Part shown: positions 44,491 through 55,878 of the stretch, piece after piece
Layout: the number at the start of each line of letters is the position of its first letter
Numbering within the stretch: the stretch's first letter is position 1
Assembly: GCF_022458985.1 (NCBI RefSeq)
Contig: NC_061771.1
Span: 33,076,690 to 33,140,689, forward strand
Direction of reading: 5' to 3'
Length of the DNA: 64,000 nt
From: Mugil cephalus
Taxonomy: Eukaryota > Chordata > Actinopteri > Mugiliformes > Mugilidae
The notes under the pieces: model-generated
The model's database searches: none
Seen by the model: the letters and a program-made list of their open reading frames with translations, nothing else
Told to the model about the DNA's origin: nothing
Position numbers and translations under genes: made by a program

Positions 44491-46025
44491 TCCTCAGGGC
44501 ATGTGTTGGGCTTATCTTTGTTGGCCTTGTCCAGGTCGTTTTGTCCCCTACACCACTCTCATCAATAGGAATCTTCACGATTTCACTGCAGATGGGGCTC
44601 TGTATATCCTAAACCTCTCTCTGTTTTGGGAGCTCCCCTGTCCCCTCCACCAGTCCACCGATGTCTCTGGATGGGTTGTTATTTTTCACCTCCAAGAGGC
44701 TAGCTCTGTCTGTGGTGGCGGTTGAGTATGCGAGCTGGAGCTGAAGGAGGTGGCTCCTCAGGGCATGTGTTGGGCTTGTCTTTGTAAACCTCTCTCTGTT
44801 TTGGGAGCTCCCCTGTCCCCTCCACCAGTCCACCAATGTCTTTGTATGTATGTCTGCTGTCCAAGAGAGGGTGCAGTGAGCACTGATTCCTCAGGGCACG
44901 TTGTGGACTTATCTTTGTTCGCCTCATTCAGGTCGTTCAGGTCGCCTGGCAGAGGCCCTACACCTCTGCAGTATTCCTGCAGTCGACCACACACCAGACC
45001 GTGGAAAAAAAGGAGAAAGACAATATTAAAAAAATTCACGTGGAAAAGGCAGTAACTAGATAATAATAGTCAAGTGTCTTAATCCATAGAACGCATTGTG
45101 ATTTGAGGCAGACGTCCTGCACCTCTATTGGTTAGCTCTTGCTGAGGTCTTGACAGTGTTAATTGCTGCCATCTACCAGGGGTAAGTGGTGAGTTTATCT
45201 TTGTTGGCCTCATTCAGGTCATTCAGGTCTCCTGGCAGAGGCCCTAGGCCTTTGTGGCCTGCACCTCTCTCATCAATAGGAATCTTCACAATTTCACTCC
45301 TCCTCCAAACTCCTCTGTCACCTGGAAGGAGTCTTCAAATCCCTCTGGTGGGAGTCATCATCAGCATCTGAAGACTGTGATAAAACCAAAGACATCTCTT
45401 GTTAGCTAACTGTTGGAATATCCGTCGTTTAGTGTAGGATATCTTCCAGTAATGGTTGATAAGCTAGTAAATTTTGTCCATAAGTGTATAGTATAGTATA
45501 GTGTAGCCATCACCCTTCTATGTCCACCATGTTCATACTTTTTTAACAGAAAAATACTTCATTGGGGAAAACATACACAAACATCAACGTAACACACCAA
45601 CAGCAATCACTTGAATCAACAAAAATAAAAACTAGGTACATATGAACAATTTACAAATGAAAAAGTGGTGCAGTTAACGGTTAACTCACACTGCATTAAA
45701 GCACTTAATTTAATAACAGTTAATATTTACAAGGTATCAAAAATACTAAAATTCGTACTATTTGCTGATGCCACAAATATTTTTGTTCAGGCGGGATTTT
45801 CGGGGGGACAGACAGGCCTTGTCCAGGTCGTTCTGTAAGTTTTGTCCCCTACACCACTCTCATCAATAGGAATCTTCACGATTTCACTGCAGATGGGGCT
45901 CTGTATATTCTAAACCTCTCTCTGTTTTGGGAGCTCCCCTGTCCCCTCCACCAGTCCACCAATGTCTTTGTATGTATGTCTGCTGTCTCAGAGAGGGTGC
46001 AGTGAGCACTGAATCCACACTGATT
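44491..46025. repeat. Cluster of ~200-bp repeat units related to the fold-back
   Basis: Strings such as GGGAGCTCCCCTGTCCCCTC, CTCTCATCAATAGGAATCTT and AATGTCTTTGTATGTATGTC recur at 44500-44690, 44755-44900, 45185-45310 and 45815-46020, in the same orientation with variable internal deletions. Unique AT-rich sequence (45380-45780) separates the last two. Family not identified. Confidence 0.7.
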
Positions 46026-47668
46026 TGCTTCGTTGTTTAAACATGGCCTGGCCTGTTACACGTGGAAAATGCAGTAACTAGATAAGCATGTGGGACTTTT
46101 TTCAGTCAGCTTGGCTCAACATAAAGACTAGATATTAGGTGACCAGGTGGCCATGGCTCTCTATGAAGCTCCGTAATTGTCTCTTTTTGTGGTTTTACGA
46201 GGGTTTACTTGTATGTGCAACAAAGCTACTGTAAGTAATTTGCTTGTGGACTATTAAAGTATGTCGAGGTCTAATGTCTGTTACCTGTGTATTATTTAAA
46301 AGCATGCAGTCTGTGTGTGTGTGTGATCAGAGAGAATTCTGCACACATGCCTCTGCAGTGATCTGACACTGAACAGTGGAAATAAAACGCGGAACTCAAA
46401 CACGTTCAAAAATAAAAGACAAGATCACAGTAGCATGATATCCTTCTGTTTAATGTACACTGAATATACACTATACAAGGGAAAAGGGGAGGGAAAAGAC
46501 AAATAAAAATATTCCACTTGGAAAGAGCAGTAACTAGATAAGCATGTAAGACTTTACTCATATAACAACAAAAGCAACCATTCAAGATGGCGTGCTTTTC
46601 TTCCTAAAAGTAGGTTGTTACGGCAGTATTCATGACTCGTGAGCCTATAGCTCGGGCTCTTTCACAGAGACACCTGCTGCTATATTTGAACAGATATTAG
46701 GTCACAGGTTTAGTGCAAGCAAGGCAGGAGGCGTAATTGGAGTTCTAACAATTCACTGTATATTTTGCAGCACTCAGGCCAAGTCCCCCCTGGTAGTCCT
46801 GGGGAGAGGCAGGAGGGGCGTTTATCGCCTACACTAAACTATAAACTAAATTCACTAGCTCATTGACAACACTTATTGGAAGATATCCGTTTTTTTTTTT
46901 TGTTGTTTTTTTGCGCAACGGGACACGCCATGCTCTGTAAGGACTTGCACATGAGAAAAAGTTTGGTCTGCAATAAAATAGAACTATATCTGTGCTAATA
47001 TATCTCCACAATAAACAATATACATTTTGTACAGTGATTGATGTATTTTGTACAGCAGTTCCTCCACAGCTAATCTGAGAGGTATTTAAACAGCCAGTAA
47101 ATAAAAATGAAATTTTGCCACATAAACATTGTACACATTAATTCATTGTAAATCTAAGGGGCAGAAGTCCAGGTTGAAAAGTCAGTGTCAGTCTTCAAGA
47201 ATATAGGGACCTTGTGGACCATTTAATTTAATCATACCAAATGAAGAAATATTCATGAAGAATATATGTCTGTGTCTTTGTAGGATACAGCGAGAGACGA
47301 GGCCCTAGAATGCGCTGTTGGTTTTGCTGACAGGTGTCAGTGAAGATAGTCCTCATGAGGGTCAGAGTTCAGTAAACCTCCAGCCCATCTCCACTGCCAT
47401 CATTCTGGAGGGAGGTATCATCATGGATCGTATTAAAAACTTACCTCAGGCAGTTTGTCTGTTATTTGGGCTTACATAGGCTTACACAGGTAATAACAGC
47501 TAAATAGATAAGAAATGGGAGAGAGGGAGAAAAGAAGGACAAGGACCCATTCAAGGAAATTGGTTTGTTTAATTTAAGTGAACTAAAAAAAAATAAAAAA
47601 ATAAAAAAAAAGAGTGAGTAGCAAATATACAAGTATAGTAGGTATATAGTAATTCTAAGTAGGGTATA
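46026..47668. other. No gene recognised (1.6 kb)
   Basis: AT-rich with poly-A/T runs (46893-46912; 47586-47612). No motif-bearing ORF. Confidence 0.4.
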
Positions 47669-47975
47669 TCTAGGCTAAGTTATCCTATGAATAGAGCTTC
47701 CATGGACAATAGCCTCGTTAGAGCTCTATTCATAGGATAAGTTAGCCTAGGCACACAGTTCCCCCCATTCAAGGACAGGTAAGTGCCATTATATCATTAT
47801 GGTAAATAGTGACCCCAGTTTCTGGTCAACCAAGTTTCGGTGGGTGTTACCCACAGAGTTTATTCCTATTTAAACCTCAATTTCCCACTCTTCAAGAAAT
47901 TCTACAAGTCTAGCTGACCCTATTCAACGCTTTTTTGGATTACCATGACCTGGATGACTGAGAACCTTCACAGAC
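47669..47975 (+). mobile_element. PLE 3' fragment with folded-back 5' end
   Basis: 47720-47975 matches the 3' UTR and outer end of the plus PLE arm (40210-40470), with a deletion that removes CACTAGTTCATCAGAACTGA through the hammerhead-like core, and it extends through TTACCATGACCTGGATGACT to GAGAACCTTCACAGACA. At its left edge, TAGGCTAAGTTATCCTATGA (47669-47688) is the near-reverse-complement of TCATAGGATAAGTTAGCCTA (47731-47750), so this truncated copy also begins with a short inverted duplication. Confidence 0.8.
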
Positions 47976-48640
47976 AATGTCAGTGAGGATATTTTATTGC
48001 ATTATTGGTGGAGTTATTACATTACTGGGTTTTATCACATTTTCAATAAAGTTAACTGCAAATTTTATTACATTTTCAGGTGTGAGCGACCGAGCTGCAA
48101 AATAGAGGAGTCGCAGGTGGATTTTGAAAAATGAGGGCTTTATTTACCCAACAAATGAGAAACAAATTACAAAAACAAATAATTAATTCCAGACCTATAG
48201 AACAGGTCAAACAAACAAAACTAAACTCAGGCTATGATAAAGTATCCTGGCAAACCAACGGCCTTAACAAACCTCATCGGACTGAACAAACAAATAGTGG
48301 CTGATCAGGCCAAGTACACAAAAGAGGGAACATCATAACACTAACACAATAACTAACAACAAAAGAAACAACACAGGACAGCTAATTTACCAGTTAAATA
48401 AACTTCATTTTAAACCAAACTCAAACTATTCAAATAACCAAATTTAACCTGATGAAATACACCAAACTAGTGAAACTAAAAAACCCCACTCCCCCCTGCT
48501 GAAGCAGGCTCTTGGTTTGGCCTTATTGGCACTTCCTGTATTTAAACAGACCCAGCCAGATACCCCCCAGCAGCAGAAGCAAGGAACCCCTGGCACCGTT
48601 AAAACAGAAAAATGGATTAGAACAACTTAATAAATAATAG
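47976..48640. other. Unassigned sequence
   Basis: Contains GTGAGCGACCGAGCTGCAAA and an oligo-A-rich region. It looks repeat-derived but no family was recognised and there is no ORF. Confidence 0.35.
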
Positions 48641-49772
48641 TTCATGAAGGTAAATATGTTTTAAAAATGGTTGATTATAACATGTTAGAAAACTGTACTT
48701 TCAAGAGTCAGAGATAAAAAGGGCGTAGTTTAAAAATCTAATCATTTTGGTTGTCAGAAAGTCAAGAGACCACGTTTGTTGTGAAGTAGTGCAGCATCTT
48801 TTATTCTCTCATCTTTGTATGTGACATCATCCGATCCAGTCCGCACGTGTTTCAGGTAGGAGGAGCTTAGAGTCACCGAAGTGCGCAACAGGTTCGCACC
48901 AGCAGAGGCTGCTTCTTTCCAGGCGTCCGAGCAGGAAAGTCAGCGGAACAAACTTCCAAGACTGACGGCGAGTCGTCATGTGGTGGATGTGGGTGAACCC
49001 TGGAAGCTGCCAGAGGTAAATTCGTGTGTTTTAAGGTGCTGTTGTTTATTTTTATTGTATAAAAACCCGAGATGAATCGCTAATTGCTGCTAGCCTTTAG
49101 CTTAGCCTCCTCGTAGGCTTCCACTCTGTTTATTCTGCATTGCAGCTAGCAATTGCTAATTTCTGTAAGAAATACTGTGGGTTTTTCGCCATGAAATAGC
49201 CTGTAGCTTAGTTACTAAGCGTAACTGTGTGATTCAGAAAATTTGCCATAAGAGGGAGAGAGTGAGGACCGGGAGAGAGAAACTAGCTGTTGTACTTGAG
49301 CGTGATTCATCGCACGTGTTCCTGCTCGCGCCATCTTGCCATCGCCTCCTCCCCCCATCGCCATCTCTGACTGTGAGGGTTCGTGAGTACACTTACATTG
49401 TGCACCTTTTTGTTTCTACTGGTTAACGCCAGTGAAGCGGCCATTTGTTTCCGGCCTCACGAGCATCGACTGGGCCTGAAACGGTTTTATTTAGGTTAAG
49501 ATCAAAAAAGCCCGGTGTGAATGTGTGTGTGGGCTGGTGGACATTGAGTTTGCTGGTCGTTGTGATCATTTGGGAATTAAAGGTACCAGAGAATTATTTG
49601 AGAGGTTTGAATAGTATAAGGTCAACAGTGAACAAGTTACAATTTTATGAATGTAATAAATTTTCCTTTTGAACTTAACATTCTGTGTGGTAATTACCAA
49701 GGTGATATTTTAGTTAATAAACAGATTAACAGAACTTTTATGTTAAAGGGGAAGTACAACCTTTGTGTTTAC
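48641..49772 (+). repeat. 1.13-kb duplicated segment, copy 2 (empty PLE site)
   Basis: Aligns with 35645-36525 plus 40488-40765 but without the PLE palindrome; at about 49500 the sequence runs straight through GATCAAAAAAGCCCGGTGTGAA. It retains the CTGCCAGAG|GTAAATTCG donor and the GCGCCATCTTGCCATCG string. Confidence 0.8.
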
Positions 49773-50407
49773 TTCATCACTACTGATTCCACTGATTTTC
49801 ACATCCCACCGGTTTAACCCGTTATGTTTTGGGTATTCGATTATTTTCTGTGAAATAAAGTACTGGTTAATTCCCTCCCGCTCTTGTCCCTCCCATGTGC
49901 TTTGTTGTAACAAATGGGGACTCGTCGGCGTCTCAGTTACGTTACCTTTTTTGAGTTTTGTTACGGAGTAGCAAGAGGTCCTTTGCTCACCTGTCAGGGT
50001 TAGGTGACATGCTGTGGAGGCGCATTTCTGGAGGTTCCCGTTAGGTTTACGGCACTTTCTCCTTTGGGATTGTGTCCGTTTGTTTTTTTTCATAGTGTTG
50101 TGGGGAGCAGCTAGTGTTGGTTGCGCAAGCAACCATCTTGGGGGCACTCCGTGGGATTGCTTGTGGTGGTCCCGCTGGTTTTGTGCTTAATCGACCCGCT
50201 GCAGAACCGCATGAAGACCAGGGTTGAGTTTAGTCAGATTCTGGGTTAGGCAGTTAGGGGAACGCTCTGGGGGGCATTGTTGCTCATTTGTGCATCCAGC
50301 AGTGTCGATCCGGCTCTCAGGTGAATATGGATAGTTTGTTAGCTTTTTACGAAGCGCCTTGTGCAGTGTTTTTGGAGTGTGCAGTTCCCAAGTTTTGAGA
50401 ACTGCAC
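49773..50407 (+). mobile_element. Gmr1-like gypsy element 5' part (LTR end, leader, gag start)
   Basis: AAATAAAGTACTGG then TTGTTGTAACAAATGGGGAC and TCGTCGG resemble an LTR poly-A region, LTR 3' end and the GGGGGCTCGTCC-type leader of vertebrate gypsy elements. An ATG at 50327 opens a 23-codon gag-like frame (MDSLLAFYEAPCAVFLE) ending at TGA; most of gag and protease is deleted. LTR limits not determined. Confidence 0.5.
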
Positions 50408-51055
50408 GTGATGAAAGTGGTCACCCTGGCGTGTAAAAAATCTGTCGGTGCTCAAACAATTTTTTTTTTTTTTCTGGCCACAGGCCAAGAAAGATGTAAG
50501 ATGCCTTTGCCTAGTGCTAAGTCGGGTTCTAAGTATCTGTTGACTGTAATGTGTCAGTGTACTCGTTACCCAGCTGCTTATCCGCTTTGTTCCATCACCA
50601 CCAAAGCGGTAGTTAAAGCAGTAGCACAGTTTATTTCAGTGTTCGGAATACCCAAGGTCATACAGAGTGATCGGGGGTCGAATTTTACTTCGCATATGTT
50701 TGCTAAAGTGTTAAATCTGCTGGGAGTGAGCCACAATCGGTCCACTCCGTATCGTGCGCAAAGTAGGGGTGCGTTAGAACGATTCCATCAGACGCTGAAA
50801 TCCCTGCTGGGGCAGGCTCAGGTGAAAATGAAAGCCCGGTATGACCAGGGTACGGTGCGCCATGAATATAGTCCTGGGGACCAGGTCCTCGCGCCGACAC
50901 CGCTGGTCACGTCACCATTTCAGGCTAAATTTCTTGGCCCGTATACTGTGTCTGAAAAAGTTTCTGGTGTTAACTATTGTGTCGCTACACCAGGTCGAAG
51001 AAGGTCGTCTCTGCTATATCATGTGAACCTGCTGAAGCCGTATTACCAGAGGTGA
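50408..51055 (+). pseudogene. Ty3/gypsy (Gmr1-like) integrase, internally deleted
   Basis: Integrase core: GSKYLLTVMCQCTRYPAAYP, VFGIPKVIQSDRGSNFTS (second Asp of the DDE triad) and PYRAQSRGALERFHQTLKS (the Glu). The segment with the first Asp is lost; a poly-T run at 50461-50473 marks the junction. After KSLLG the frame skips to QAQVKMKARYDQG, a deletion of the usual C-terminal stretch, and ends FLGPYTV...LLYHVNLLKPYYQR, the normal integrase C-terminus of these elements. It lies upstream of RT on the same strand. Confidence 0.8.
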
Positions 51056-51243
51056 GTGCGTAAAAAGTGACATGGGTCCAGCGCTCGCCGTGGACGCCTG
51101 TGCTGTGGTGCAGGAGAAAGACGGCGTTCCTGAGCCTGATAACAGTCTGTTGAGTGGTAGGTTAAAGAATTCTGAGTCTTTGTGTTATCTGCATTCCCGG
51201 TTGTTACACCTGAAATTAGATCAGACTGCGGTTTTGCACAGAC

Positions 51244-51930
51244 ATGAGGAAGGTTAATTCTGTCACTAAATCCGATTCATTCCCGTTGCCACGCATGGAA
51301 GATTGTGTAGATAGTGTGGGTTCTGCCAAGTTTGTGTCAAAGTTTGAGCTTCTGAAGGGGTATTGGCAGGTTCCCTTGTCGGGGCGCGCGAGAGAGAGAT
51401 TGCTGCTTTCGTTACTCCTGCAGGTCTCTACTCATACACCGTTATGCCCTTTGGTTTAAAGAACGCTCCGGCCACCTTTCAGCCTCTAATGAACCGGGTT
51501 GTGCACGGATTAGACGGCTGTTCAGTGTATTTAGATGATCTGGTTGTGTATAGTGACACATGGCATTCACATCTGCAATGAGTAAAAGATTTGTTTGCGA
51601 GGTTGGCTGAAGCACAGTTGACAGTAAACTTGACCAAATGTGAGTTTGCTAGAGCCACTGTTACTTACCTGGGCCGTGTGGTTGGTCAGGGTAAAGTTTT
51701 TCCTGTGCAGGCCAAGGTGCTGGCTGTGTGCGAGTTCCCACAGCCTACTACAAAGAAAGAACTCCAGCGGTTTTTGGGTCTAGTCGGTTATTATAGAAGT
51801 TTTTGCAGAAATTTCACTACGACTAGTCAGATGGTCTCTCTTTTTACGGGGTCATGATTTAGACATACGCCACATTAAAGGGCAAGATAATATCCTGGCA
51901 GACGCTTTGTCGAGGGCGCCTCTGCCTTAG
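51244..51930 (+). pseudogene. Ty3/gypsy (Gmr1-like) reverse transcriptase/RNase H remnant
   Basis: [32 protein letters not shown], then after a frameshift near 51400 [30 protein letters not shown] (YLDD catalytic box), a stop at 51579-51581, NLTKCEFARATVTYLGRVVG and KKELQRFLGLVGYYRSFCRN. A final short piece IRHIKGQDNILADALSRAPL (51868-51927) is the end of RNase H; the bulk of RNase H is deleted. RT following integrase is the order of the Gmr1 clade, not of ordinary Ty3/gypsy elements. Confidence 0.85.
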
Positions 51931-52538
51931 AGGGCTAGGTTGGAGTGGGTCTTGTGTAACTGTGTTCATGTAATATTTGTACTCTGCTCTTGCTTTGTCT
52001 CCTCTTCAGCCTTACTCTTAAATAACTTCTCAGGTACCAGAGTTGCCGAGGACGTTTGTGTTAGGTGACAAGCAGGTCAGGTTACATTATTGGATTGTTG
52101 ACACTGTCACATGATCCACAGCTGTAAATTGATTATGTAATATTTTGAAGGTATTTTTTTTGAGGATTTTGTTGTAACCCCTGAGCTGGGTTGTAACAGT
52201 AGTTTGGAGCTCCACCAGTGGGAAACAGTGAACTCCAGTCCAGAGGCACTCACAAGAAGTTGGAGGGGAGAGAGACACTGGTTAGAAGGGAGACCCCACA
52301 GTGAGTATACAGGATTTTCTCTCGGTTGTGGTTCAGTCTCCCCTCTGTTCAGATCACAGTCTGCTGGTCAAAATGGATCTGTGTGTTTACTGCCATGTCG
52401 TGGGTGTTCAGAGGGGAGATAGAGGGACACACAGGGGTTAACATGATGTACAGCAGTAACAGCACAGACTTGAAGTCTGAACGTGACTAGTAACAGAAAA
52501 CAAATGATATAAATGCCTCACCACTGTACAGTGCTGGA
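51931..52538. other. 3' part of gypsy remnant and 3' flank of recombinase-SET copy 2
   Basis: 52140-52200 has GTTGTAACCCCTGAGCTGGG, possibly LTR-derived. 52255-52400 matches 43800-43860 and 43285-43330 in inverse orientation (AGACACTGGTTAGAAGGGAG; CTCTGTTCAGATCACAG), so the flank of the two recombinase-SET copies is shared. Confidence 0.45.
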
Positions 52539-52936
52539 TCAAGAATCCAGCCATTCCAGGTCCAGTCCTTCCCCTGAGAATGACTGCCTGCACACGCCGT
52601 AGTCAAAGCGGATCTCCTCACCCACTTCGATGTCCTTGCTGGCCAGGAGGAGGATGGTGTCTGTTTCTCCTTGGGGTAGCTTTAGCTTGCAGCGACGGGG
52701 CTTTGCGTTGAACCTTTTCTTCGAGTGCTTCATGAGCCGTCCCACTGTCTCCGTGTGCGGATGACACTCACAGGGGAACGTCTGGGCGTCCACGCAGAGC
52801 TCTTGAAAGAAGAAAAGGTAGCCCATCTCATTGTCCATGCTCTGCATCATTCTTTTCCCCTCTGCCTTTGTGATTACCCTGCCATGGTAATCGCAGATTA
52901 CGGAGCCCTTTGAAAAGCGCTTGGTGGCAACAACTC
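52539..52936 (-). CDS. KMT5A-like SET domain exon (copy 2)
   Basis: Last exon of copy 2, ending with its own stop codon. In order it shows GVVATKRFSKGSVICDYHG, CVDAQTFPCECHPH, GRLMKHSKKRF, TILLLASKDIEVGEEIRFDYG and a C-terminal LEWLDS. KMT5A, which monomethylates histone H4 Lys20, has GVFATK.FS.GD, YHG, CVDA, GRLINHSK, LILIASRDIAAGEELLYDYG and a terminal WL at matching places, so the resemblance spans the whole domain rather than generic SET motifs. The cofactor-binding Asn of NHS is Lys here (codon 52730-52728, AAG), a likely inactivating change since the other two copies keep NHS. Confidence 0.85.
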
Positions 52937-53701
52937 CTGTGGGCAAAGGGAGGTGAGATTAATGAGGCTGTTCACGATATGATTGTATTTGTGTTAGGCT
53001 TTGACTGTGCTCACAAGACATTTGCACATACCTTTCCCCTTTGGCTCACCAAAATCCTTGATGGTCAGACCTGACCACTTCTGAGTGGTGACCTTCTTTA
53101 TGATCCTTGGGTCACTTTCCACCTGTGTCTGAGTGGGTGGACGCCACTTGGACACTACCAGCTGTGCTTGGGGAGTGTTGCCACTCCAGCCCTCCTTCTC
53201 GATGCGCCTTGCCACAGTCTGAACCGTGGGTGCTCGTCTCACAAACACGGCTGTAACAGAGGAGAGAACATTCACATTAAAGTTGCACACTTGTGAGCTT
53301 TAGATGTCATGTATACCCAACCTAATCATTGAGTGTCTACGTATTTACACTTACACAAGAGATGATCCTCCCGCATGCCACGCTGCATAACCCTCCACCT
53401 GTCATACAGCACCCTGCCTTCACTGAACCCAGCACTGACTCTGATCCGCTTGCATGGAGGCTGCCCATTCAATGTTACGGGGAATTTGGAGAGAAACGCT
53501 GTCATGTTCTCCGTTTCTTTCTCTTCCGAATCAGTCTCTTCCTCTCTGCCTCTCTTCTGTGACTGACCAGCCCTCCCGTCAGTTGAATCCTCAGGAGAAG
53601 ATCTGCAAGATTAAAAAGGTTACTAACCACTGACAATCAGATCAGACCTCTTTATGGCAAATAATGACTCAATGTTGTGTGTATCAGACCACCGTGCATA
53701 C

Positions 53702-53899
53702 CCTCTTAAGCTCTGCAGCAGGTTGCTAGTGACAACAGTCTTGTGAAGTGTCCTCATCCGATAATGTTGCTTTGCAACGGAGGTTGAATGGGCCATGTAG
53801 TGCGCCACACCAGACTGCTGCTCCTCTGTGAAGGTGTTGGCCGCCTCCGTTTCTACAACCCTCCTGATCTCCCGACTCGTCACATTCTCACATTTGTAG
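53702..53899 (-). CDS. Tyrosine recombinase catalytic exon (copy 2)
   Basis: 198-nt exon encoding CENVTSREIRRVVETEAANT then GVAHYMAHSTSVAKQHYRM. SREIRR corresponds to the second catalytic Arg box, and AHS...HY to the His/Trp box plus the nucleophilic Tyr of phage-integrase-type enzymes. The exon has the same length in the plus-strand copy (63220-63417). Its acceptor is mutated here (CCAA for GCAG), so normal splicing would skip or misuse it. Confidence 0.8.
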
Positions 53900-54763
53900 T
53901 TGGAATGGAGCAGAAATCTCAGATGACACATCCACTCACTGCACTGAATGATTTCATTTTCTCTTTCTCTCCCCAACCCTCTTGATCTGCACAGTACACA
54001 CAGCATATGCATGGCCTCCTGTTGTTACTTACTACTCGTGCAGACGAGCCACATCATTGGTGGCACTTGCAATGGGCCAGCCCCATTTGGACAGGAAAAA
54101 TCTGCCTTCATTCTCTACTTCTGGGTCGACGGACTTTGCGCGGATATGTTCAAATTGTGCCTGAAATATCTGTGGAGACAGAATATGAATGAAGTTAATG
54201 TCCGGAGTTGCTAAATGTGTCGCTGTAACACATGATGAGCCATTTCAGCCTGTTGGAGAACTTACTGCCTCCTCCTCCCCAGTCAGGGCAAATGTAGCTA
54301 TTTGCATTGTGGTCGTCTTGTGCCTGCTGACACCAACACAGACTCTGCCATCAGAATCCTTCCTTTCCAACCAGTCTGCTGTCTGGAAAACACAGAAGAC
54401 AAGGTGTGAATTACAGACATCAAGAATCAAGAGACTATATTGTGTAAGAACAATGGACTCCTGGCTTTAAATGCACACACATAATACACAGCCATTCATA
54501 TAAAACAAAAGAATAAGCAGAGGGTGCCCTTTATTCTCTCATTATCACCAATGATGAAGACCAACAGAAATCTTCCCATGTGGACAAGATCCTTGTAAAG
54601 TAAACACTCCTCTCTGGCTTCACTTTAATGTGAGCATGGCTCTGTCTGTGGCTGCGGGGGACGGTGCATGTCTGAGATTGCTGCAAGGTGTGAACAGATT
54701 TTAGAGTAACACTGTTGTTACTAGATTCTGGCTGAGCCTTGTTTTAAGGGGAAAAGTACTTAC

Positions 54764-54969
54764 TGTCATTCCTTCCACTGCTCCTGGTCTCTGGAAGTGC
54801 CCCAAGATCATTATGGCCTCACAGTAATAGCGCAAATGTGTTACCGCATCCTCACTTGGTGAAATGAAGCGATTTAATAGTTCCATGGTATTGAGCGTCT
54901 CCTTCCTTGCAACAGTCAGTACCTTCTGACCGTCCTCGATGCTCTTCTGCCCCCATGAAGTACTTATAC
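54764..54969 (-). CDS. Tyrosine recombinase Arg-box exon (copy 2)
   Basis: Starts at acceptor TTATTCAAG and encodes GQKVLTVARKETLNTMELLN then YYCEAIMILGHFQRPGAVEG, ending MT at GTAAGT. RPGAVEG fits the first catalytic Arg motif of tyrosine recombinases (R-x-G-E/A-x-x-x-L/M). Joined to 55421-55124 best through the donor ATAT|GTAAAA, which keeps the frame and restores a Cys codon. Confidence 0.7.
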
Positions 54970-55878
54970 CTTGAATAAAACACAAGACCACAATGAGGAG
55001 CAGCACTACATGTTTCTGTATCACATAACCTCAGTGTAGAGCGGACTGATGAGTATCAGTGACACAAGAGAACTCGTAAAAGGAGACAAAGAGTAGGCAG
55101 ATTAACAACTGACCTGGTTTTACATATGGCCTTACTGTTTTCCTTGGCCACTGACTTTCTCGTGACACAGAGGTAGTCGATGTAGGTCTGGCACTTCCTG
55201 TGGAAGTCTGGGTCCTTCACACCAACATGAAGAAAGGTCTTCGCATACTGCACAAACCGGATCATGTTCTTTATGTAGTTGAGGATCGTGGCCGGACTCA
55301 ACTTGGCAAGTTTCAGGTCTCGCAGGTAATCGCTGACTTCAGTGCTTTTAGTGAGGAAATCTAAGCTCACTTCATCCCCTTCAGGCTGGATGTATCTCAG
55401 CATCCTGGAGACATTGTCCACCTGTCATGAAAGATGAAGAGAAGCGTGAAATGGTGCAAGAAAGCAGAGCCATGTGTGCTGAACTCTCTCTGACACAGAG
55501 TGCATCTTTTTAAATAATATCCAGTGGTCTAGTAAGTCTCGTCTTATCTCTCTCCCTCACTCACTCACTCACACATACTGTGGAGCTTCAGAAGAGCATA
55601 GATTCAGGGTTATCTCTTACCTCCTGTTGGCAGTTTGGCACATTTAAGAAGTCGATCAAATGCCTCTTGAACCCCATCAGCATTTTACAATCGACTGGGA
55701 ACTTCTGGTAGAGGCCCCTTGTCTGCATGTTCATCCGCACACAATTCTGGGAGAACTGAGGTGGATTTCTGAAAGAACAAAGCAACGTTAGTTTCAAATC
55801 TGCAGACTGCAACCTTGGTGAAACTGAAGCTGATCACTGTTTGAACTGGTGTGTGTCACACCGATGCGATGAACTTAC

